Shown in pieces: positions 36,801 to 45,800 of a stretch of DNA of 64,000 bases. Under the pieces are notes generated by a model. That model was not told the DNA's origin and did no database searches. It saw only the letters and a list, made by a program, of their open reading frames with translations. Within the stretch, counting starts at the first letter, position 1; each line of letters begins with the position of its first letter. Location of the stretch: the NCBI GenBank assembly GCA_035772405.1, contig JAYKKM010000375.1:3244001-3308000 (forward strand), in the 5' to 3' direction. This DNA is from Chrysogorgia sp. JL179-B06. Taxonomy: Eukaryota > Cnidaria > Anthozoa > Scleralcyonacea > Chrysogorgiidae. The translations under genes were made by a program, and so were the position numbers.

Positions 36801-39800
36801 GAGCAATACTGTTACAAGCACCACAACTAACCCAAACAATATCACAGTATTCTAAAATGGGTCTTACATAGGATAAATAAATTATATTTGCGCAGTGCGA
36901 CGTAATGCTACCCCGTATACGCCTTAACATGCCCAGTCTTTTTCCTACTTTTGATTTGATATATTTAACATGAGCGTTCCATGAGATTCTTTCATCAAAC
37001 AGAACTCCTAAATATTTAAATTCAGATACACGCTTGATTGGATTTGCATTAAATGTCACCAGGCTTAAAGTGCCACTACGATCAAATTTTTACCTATCGA
37101 TAGTTTTACGTATTTATAAAGCAGAGCTGCTAAATATTACTTGGTCGAAACCGTTTTGCGATTCGACGATGGCAAGTATTATTTTTCTTACTCCGAATCT
37201 GGAGTTGTTATGTCCGCCATTAATCGTTCATGTTCTTGACCAGCGTTACGAAGTGACGTCAGATTCTCAACGCGAAGACTCGTGGCTAATTCTTCAAGTA
37301 AATCAAGGTCGTTTTTTTCAAATTCTTCGTCTGAAAGGCTGGACATTTTATCTACTTAACGAAAAAAACAAGAAAACAAATAACCTTGACCGAAATTCAG
37401 TCGTAGCATTGAGAATCTGACGTCACAAACAATATTACCTTTTGAAATTGCGGGCGCACTTGGAACACGTTTTTAGTAATCAAAATACTTACTTCAAAAT
37501 ACCATTTTTTAGTTTTTTTTTACGAAGATCACTTTCGACCCTGAAATACTATTCTATGCTAAAGAAAATCTAAAAGACGGGGGTGAATTTTCATCGTAAT
37601 GGCACTTTAAGTGGTGATAGCCTAGTAGTAGAGAAGCCAATCAAATTGCGAGATAGCTCATATCCTACTAGTAGCTATATAATATATTCAGTTATTTGTG
37701 GTCTTATTAAAGTCGCTATAACCATAAATACGATATTATACGGTTGCATGTGGATCATTATAAAACAAAATTTATGAAGTGATCACGCGCCATGCAACTA
37801 CAGAAGCTTTATTTTGTTGTTCAGAAATATCCACTCGCAATTTTTGTATTGTTTGTTGTAGAGCCTGGCAAAGCATTCTGGTATGGATTACGCCATAATG
37901 ACCGGAGGTGATATCGCTCCTATGGGACGGGAGGGTGTGACTGCCATCCATAAAGTATTTGATTGGTCGTCAAGCAGCAGAAAGGGTGTCTTACTGTTTG
38001 TCGATGAAGCAGATGCGTTTTTAAGAAAGCGAAGTACGGTAAGTTGTTTATAAAGAATTTTGAACCTATATAGAGCCGTATATATATACAGAACTCATGA
38101 CTAGGCTCTCAGCAACGGCCTCCGTAGGTCAGTGGGCAGAGCACTGCACTAGCATCGCAGGGTCGCCGGTTCAATTGATGTTGCAAGCCCTTGATGTTGC
38201 ATTTTTCGCAACTGGTCCCGGTTTGGTCTTAAAATGTATATATTACAACACTCGAAATTTTCCTTCACCATAAATCCTTAGAACTTTATTTTATATTTTG
38301 ATACAAATAATGAACATAATTTAATCGAGTGAAATGCCAAATATTACTTATAATATACCAATATTTCTTGCTAAACCTGCTAATCATTCACTACTGTACC
38401 TTGTAAAGCTATTTTGCTGTTTGAATGCTTGTTTGATATCTGATGTCGTGTGATCGAATGTGGTTTTATTATCCAACATTGTTTCTACGAGTCCAAATAA
38501 CGCGATAGACGAGTGCAGATATCATGCATTATTATGCATTCTCTATTCTACTCTATTCTACTCTACTCTATACTCTACTCTACACTACTCTACTCTACTC
38601 TACTCTACTCTACTCTGCTCTACACTACTCTACTCTACTCTACTCTACTCTACTCTACTCTGCTCTGCTCTACTCTACTCTACTCTACTTTACTCTACTC
38701 TACTCTACTCTACTCTATACTCTCTACTCTCTACTCTCTACTCTCTACTCTCTACTCTCTACTCTATACTCTATACTCTATACTCTATACTCTATACTCT
38801 ATACTCTATACTCTCTACTCTCTACTCTCTACTCTCTACTCTACTCTCTACTCTACTCTATACTCTATACTCTATACTCTATACTCTATACTCTATACTC
38901 TATACTCTATACTCTATACTCTATACTCTATACTCTATACTCTATACTCTGCTCTACTCTACTCTACTCTACTCTACTGCACTGTACTACTCTACTCTAC
39001 TCTACTCTACTCTACTCTACTCTACTCTACTCTACTCTACTCTACTCTACTCTACTCTACTCTACTCTAACTCTACTCTACTCTACTCTACTCTACTCTA
39101 CTATATTGATTGGCTGTTGGCATACAGCTAATTCGTGACCAACCTTGTACCCAGGGTCTTATCTCCGCTGGGGGGTGGGGGTGCGGGAGATGGTTATTTG
39201 GACTCTAAAAAACCTGTTTGAAACCGGATTTTTCCCGCTCTTTTCTTCTGTGATCATTTTGAAAGCCTTTGAAGCTTTGTTTGGCTACAATTGGTAAGAG
39301 AAAAGTAAGGTTTTTATTGAATTGGATAATAAATAATTTATTAGAATTGTTTAGTGCACAGTACGGCTGTATATTTTACTAATCGTTTGAATTTTCTCAT
39401 CATTTTCTCTGTTGTAGGAGAGTATTAGTGAAGACATGCGAAGTACATTAAATGCTTTCCTTTATCGTACAGGGGAAGCTTCGAGAAGGTATGTTATATG
39501 ATGTTTTTTCGTTGATAAAAGGAAGAAAATTTGACTTTACTGGTGAGATAGCAAACTTTACTCTCGCAGTTTACACGAGGAAAAGATTTAAAGAGTGAGT
39601 TTCAACCGCGGTACATTGCGCGTTAGGTCAGCCATTTTTTGAAGCACGAAATTCCCTTGGTGAACTAATCCGTAAATATCTTGTCAATCCTTGATATAAA
39701 TTATTCATTTTGTCTTTTTATTGAAAGAAGACATACCTTGGAAAGCAATTATATTTTTTAATTTTTCACAAAACTCGACGTTTTCTTGACTTTCGTTTCG

Positions 39801-42800
39801 AATTATGTCAGCCTTGACTGACGCGAAGCGTGGAAGACCAAAAGTGATGAGGTTCAAACAAAAAAATCGGGTTCCGAGTCGACGTATTTGGATTGTAGAT
39901 GAATAAGAAAGCCTCTATAGGGTTTTCTGAGAAGACTCGGCGACTTTCCGAAGTATTTACCACGTCAAGTTGGCAACGAAGCACTTCAAAACACTTCGTT
40001 ATCGTACAGAAAGATAAACACAAACGCGCAATGCATGACGGTTGACACTCGCTCTTTAAAAAGAGTGAACAGCGCTGTCATGAACAACGAAACTTACTTG
40101 TATACTGGATATCCTTTAGCGAAAACCAGGAATTAGTGAAAACTTTGTGGACGAACTTATGAAAATACAGGCCAGATGTTTGATGTTTTCTATTCAGACA
40201 GCGTACAAATATAGAAAGGTTTTGTCTTTTGAGCTAAAGTTGTCGAACAGTGATATTAGTTTACAATTATTGGACGAGGTGAGCAAAATATCATGATTTG
40301 TCAATGCCGAGCAGATCAATTATTTGCCGACGGCAGAGGCAAATAATTGATCTACGAGCCACTGACAAATCACATATTTTGCGAAATTACTTGTAACTTT
40401 GCACATGGATACATACCACCAAACTAAAGAACACGGTTCAAGTTATGTTGTCACCATAGTAACAGATTAGCTTCCAAACCTGGTGATAACATAACTTGAA
40501 CCGTGTTCTTTAGTTTGGTAGTATGCATCCACGTGCAACGTTTCAAGTAATTTCATTGGATAACTTTGAGGATATACACGAATTTTAGAATTGCACAATG
40601 TTGTATGCCTGCTTTGACGTCATCCTGTGTGCATTATTATTTTGGGGGTTATAGAGGCACTTTAACTCATTTACATAGGTTTTGTGAATTACGGAGTCTG
40701 AACCTAATGCCTTACATAGCAGACAAGAGAATTTCTTCAAGGCATTCGCGTAATAGACAAGTTTATATTTTCACACCGGCGTAGGGGGCTGGGGGGCTGC
40801 AGCCCCCTGAAATTCTAAAATGGGGTGCGCAACTCCCCTAATAATTATTAGTATCAACCAACTAGTGGTCTATTACAAATTCGGCATTCTGATTGGCTGA
40901 GCTACTCACTGTCTATTGGTGATAGACGGTGAGTAGCTTTACCCAATCACAAACCTTCTTATGCTTGAATATTCCTATTCTGACCAATCAGAAGCCACGA
41001 CATATTCACGCTGCACGGCCAAACCTGAAATCTAGTCCAAACATGGCGCCCGCTAAAATTTATATACGAGTGATGAAATCATGAAAACATTGGCCCGAAA
41101 GTAATGGAAAATTGTTCAGTTTGACATTTTCGAATAGGAAAATGAATTCGCTTATGCCTATGAAGTATATCTATACCAAATGTGAAGCAAAGTAATTACA
41201 AACTCGTTTTTTGTGAGCGATTGTTTATCATGTGCCATCGAGCAACTCTACATTTTGAATGGGAGACTTCTACAAATAAAAAGGTAAAACTATCTGAAAA
41301 TTTGGAACAATGTTAGAAAGGTTGTTTATGGTTGATACTAAAACAATTAGACAACTCGCCCTCGTTGTCTATTTAACAATTAGACAACGAGTCTGAGTTG
41401 TCTATGAGCGAATAGTCAACGAAGGCGAAGCCTGAGTTGACTATTCGCTCATAGACAACGAGGACGAGTTGTCTAATTGTTTTAGTAGAAACAAATTAGT
41501 GGACTATTACAAATCATGCATTCTCGAAAAAATTATCCAAAAACTCATCTGAAACTTCCCCAAAACGAGAGTTTTCTGCCATTGTTTTGAGAGCGTTTCC
41601 CAAACGTTGTCTATCACGAATAGACAACGGTTGAGTAGCCAATCAGAATGCAGCATTTGTATTAGACCATGGTCAGTTTCTACTAAGAGCAGATAGTCAA
41701 CTCGGGCTTCGCCCTCGTTGACTATCTGTTCATAGACAACTCGTTCTCGTTGTCTAATTGTTAATTATACACGTGTGATGGCGCAAAGAAATATCCAATC
41801 TTTCTTTTCTCGGACTCCAAGGCGTGCGCGTTAACTGAAGAAGATAAATTTAAATGTTCTATTGAGTGGTACTATGTGTTTAATTCCCGCAAAATAGTAT
41901 GGATCCGTGGGCGAGTCAGATTCGTTTACTGTTCATTAGCTATCTCAACAACTTATACTTACTGTATGTTCATACAGCACGTACAGAAGTCCTTGATATT
42001 GTGTCTGTTGCCAAAGAATTCGCTACTGCAAACAGCCGCCACGGCAATTATCTTTTCTATCTCTTCAAGATTTCTCGGGGAATAATGCACCAGTCCCTAC
42101 AATTCGCGCGCTTTGTTAGGCACAGGGGCGCCGCACTTATGGCCAGGAGGCCTCGCATTTTTTGGTTTGTTATTGGCGATCTAGAGCACTTTTTATACCA
42201 AATGAATTGGTATTTTATAGCCTTCAGAAATCTCTTAAAGTGGCACTACGATGAAAATTCACCCCCGTCTTTTAGATTTTATTTAGCATAGAATAGTATT
42301 TCAGGGTCGAAAGTGATCATCGATGTAAAAAAAAACTAAAAAATGGTATTTTGAAGTAAGTATTTTGAGCTCTGAATCACTATTATTTAGGCCACCATTA
42401 CTAAAAACGTGTTCCAAGTGAGCCCGCAATTTCAAAAGGTAATATTGTTTGTGACGTCAGATTCTCAATGCTACGCCTGAATTTCGGTCGAGGTTATTTG
42501 TTTTCTTGTTTTTTTCGAGAAGTATAGATGAAATGTCCAGCCTTTCAGACGAAGAATTTGAAAAAACGACCTTGATTTACTTGAAGAATTAGCCTCGTGG
42601 AGTCTTCCCGTTGAGAATATGACGTCACTTCGTTACGCTGGTCAAGAACATGAACGATTAATGGCGGACATAACAACTCCAGATTCGGAGTAAGAAAAAT
42701 AATACTTGCCATCGTCAAATCGCAAAACAGTTTCGACCGAGTAATATTTAGCAGCTCTGCTTTATAAATACGTAAAAATATCGATAGGTAAAAATTTGGT

Positions 42801-45800
42801 CGTAGTGGCACTTTAAATCTCCCCTCAAAATGCAGGAAATGCTATTTCAGAGAATCTAAAATTCAAAAATTTCCTGAGGAGCAAGCCACCAGAAACCCCC
42901 TAACTGTTCGTCGCGCCAAAGCCTCTATTTCAAATCATCTCTTTCCTCTGTCAAGGTTCATGCTTGTGCTTGCCAGTAACCAACCAGATCAGTTTGATTG
43001 GGCCATTAACGATCGTCTCGACGAAATGGTAGATTTTTCATTGCCGTCAACCGATGAAAGAGAAAGACTAGTACGAAAGTACTTCGAGGAATATGTTCTA
43101 AATGTGGCAGTAACTGGACGGAAATCTAGGTATGGTGGCTTGTTTGCCATTTTTTGCATGTGTATGTATGTTCTTTCGCGTTTCTTAATTTTATTTATTT
43201 CTAAAGTCTTTAGAAACGTATCAAAATGATCTTTTGTATACTAGCCATAGGGCCAGGATTTCACCCGTAATTACTGAGATTTACTAGCATTTTTACGATG
43301 TCAAACATGAATTAGACACCGTCATAGACCATATTCAGAAATGGCTGCCAAATTAAAATTGTGTGAGGTTTGTATACGGGAAAGTATTTGCCTGAGAATG
43401 GACAACAAAAACGCCCATTCACTGCTGTCCCTAAAGCTGTTCTCCTGTCGTACTTATATCCCTTTATTCCGTGAAACCTTTTAGACGTCTAAAAATCGAC
43501 AACTTTGACTTCAACTCTATGTGTCGAAGTATTGCTGAGAAAACTAAAGGTTTATCTGGTCGTGAAATAGCAAAGTTGGCTGTCTCCTGGCAGGTGAGTT
43601 TTCACGTTTTGTTTTTCTTGTTATTTTTCTTTCTTTGGTTGAGTAACTGCTGCCAGAGGCGGATCAAGGGGATGGGCATACTACATAACATACACCAGGC
43701 GAAGAAGTCGCACGATCACTGATCTCTAAAATAGGACTGGATTGAGCTTTCTATTGTATCTGATGAGCTGATTTTGAAGCTTGCATATTTGCATAATGTG
43801 AATTAACGAAAGATCATTAGAAGCTCCGAGTTTGCAAGCAAATCAAATTGTGACGCTCGCGAAATAGGTTTAGTGTCTGGCCAATATAGTTTCTTTGTTA
43901 ACATTAAATGCGTAAAATCTTGAACCTAATTTGACGTCTCGTATTAGGCTTCTCTTAGTGGATAATTAGAGCCAACGGCGGCCATTACTAAGGGACCGAA
44001 GTCGCAGTAAATCTGTAGATAGGCCATGAATCGTTTACCCAGTAATCTGAAAAATGTCTTCTGATCCTCTTTATAGTAAATTTTTTTTTTGTCGATGGTA
44101 AGAGCTCGCCATCCAACAAAAAACCTCATAGGAATCTCAGTTGGTCCCTTAGTAATGGCGGACTTCCGGCTGCATTTTCAGAACAATAGTAGCTCGATCC
44201 AGTCTTCTTTCTAGATCAGTGTTGTATAGTAAATGAAGCCGGAAGTAGCTCGTGGAGGCCATCTTGTTGGAATCATGTTATATTATTTTACTATAAGCGA
44301 CAGAGATTATCTGTTTTTGAGAAAATCAAGGTTTTCCCATAAAATAGAACACAAACTACGGCTCCATAACAGTAACTATGAAGCTGGAATTAGTGCGCGG
44401 CGGCCATATTGGAGTGACCACGAAATATTCACCGCCAACGAAATATTTCCGGCTTGATAGTTACTATTATGGAGCCGTAGTTTGTTCATGGAGCCGTAGT
44501 TTGTTCATGTTTATAGAGCCGGTGTTCTATATTATGGAAAACCTTGGACAACTGATTCATTTTAGCATCTTAAAAGATCAGAGACAGATAGTTTCTGTCG
44601 CCTATAGTAAAACTATATAACGTGGTCCCAACAAGATGGTCGCCTGCACGAGATACTTCCGGCTTCATTTTCTGAACAATAGTTGCTCGATCCAGTCTTT
44701 ATTTAGAGATCAGCGGTGGAAATGCAAAGAAATTAAGCTTCTCAAGGTTATTTTTGTAATCGCTAATACAACAAAAACTAGGCAATACATGGCTCCAGGT
44801 ACCATGTCACGGTCATATTCAATATGGCGTATCTAAACACAGCTACGGCCGGGATATAGAGTTACCAGTAAACTGATGCGGTATTGAAAAAAAACCGAAC
44901 ACCGATACCGAAAAAAAATACCGGTAATATCGAACATACCGGTATTTTTACAGATAAAATTTTCGCAAAACTTAAATGTTTTTTAGTACGTGACGTAAAG
45001 TCGTCAAACAGCACAAAATGTTATAAATAGCAGTCGCGCGCGTTCACGCAATGCTGGCCATGGACTGAAAAAGTCTAAGCATGATAAATTTAAAATGTTT
45101 TATTTCTAACTTTTTAAAAATCCAGTTTATAATATAAAATTTCCGCGAGAAACACCTACATGTTGCCCTCCCCCCCCCCCCCCCAAATGAGTTTTTATGA
45201 CTGAGCTTGTCAGGGTCTAAGGGCTGCGGCTCAGGTGGTCAGCTGACTGATGGTATGTGTGTGATCTTCGTAACTGACAGTATGTTAATAAAAATACACT
45301 GACTATACTGTAAATACATTTTGTTCATTTTTGAAAAATTATATACTACATTGAATATCTTCTTAAAGCGTAAATAAATAAATAAACAGTTAATTTCATT
45401 TTGTTGTTCTACCAGTATAGTAGGTTATAGGTTAGATTAAAGTTAGAAGCCGATTATTATGATTTCTGGCAAACTTGTCAACAATTTCATCGAGGTCTAA
45501 TGACATGGTTCGGCTGTTGTTGATAGCAAGTACTGCTAAGTCACTGGTTCTTTGATCTCCACTTGTATTGCACAGGAAATTTTTCTGCAATTTCAAACAG
45601 GAAAAGCTTCTTTCACACCCTGCAGATGACACTGAAAGTGTTAGAGAGATGCGTCGGCCATGTTTAATATCACGAGCAGCCGCTGACCACCCACGTTGCC
45701 CTGACGAGCAAATACATTGCCCTCGTACCAGCCTCCAAGTTAATTGGATTGTAACCGACCCCAAAACAACAAAGGTCCTAACCCTCCCACAAAGCTATAG

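Larger units (their letters stand above)
33880..37064 (-). pseudogene. LINE reverse transcriptase tail, split by nested transposons
   Basis: The minus strand carries [20 protein letters not shown] and [13 protein letters not shown] (37060-36800), then [14 protein letters not shown] and VKKCI (to about 36667), and resumes at 34211-34039 with [36 protein letters not shown] and [12 protein letters not shown]. Joined, these make one CR1/L2-like thumb and C-terminus. About 2.45 kb of other transposons separates the two halves (34212-36666), and a TTAA element adjoins the upstream end at 37069. The 3' region ends near 33880. Confidence 0.85.

Noticed and set aside
38460..39138. Three overlapping ORFs of Ser-Thr-Leu-Tyr repeats
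   Set aside because: All three plus frames of a pentamer microsatellite are open; this is compositional.
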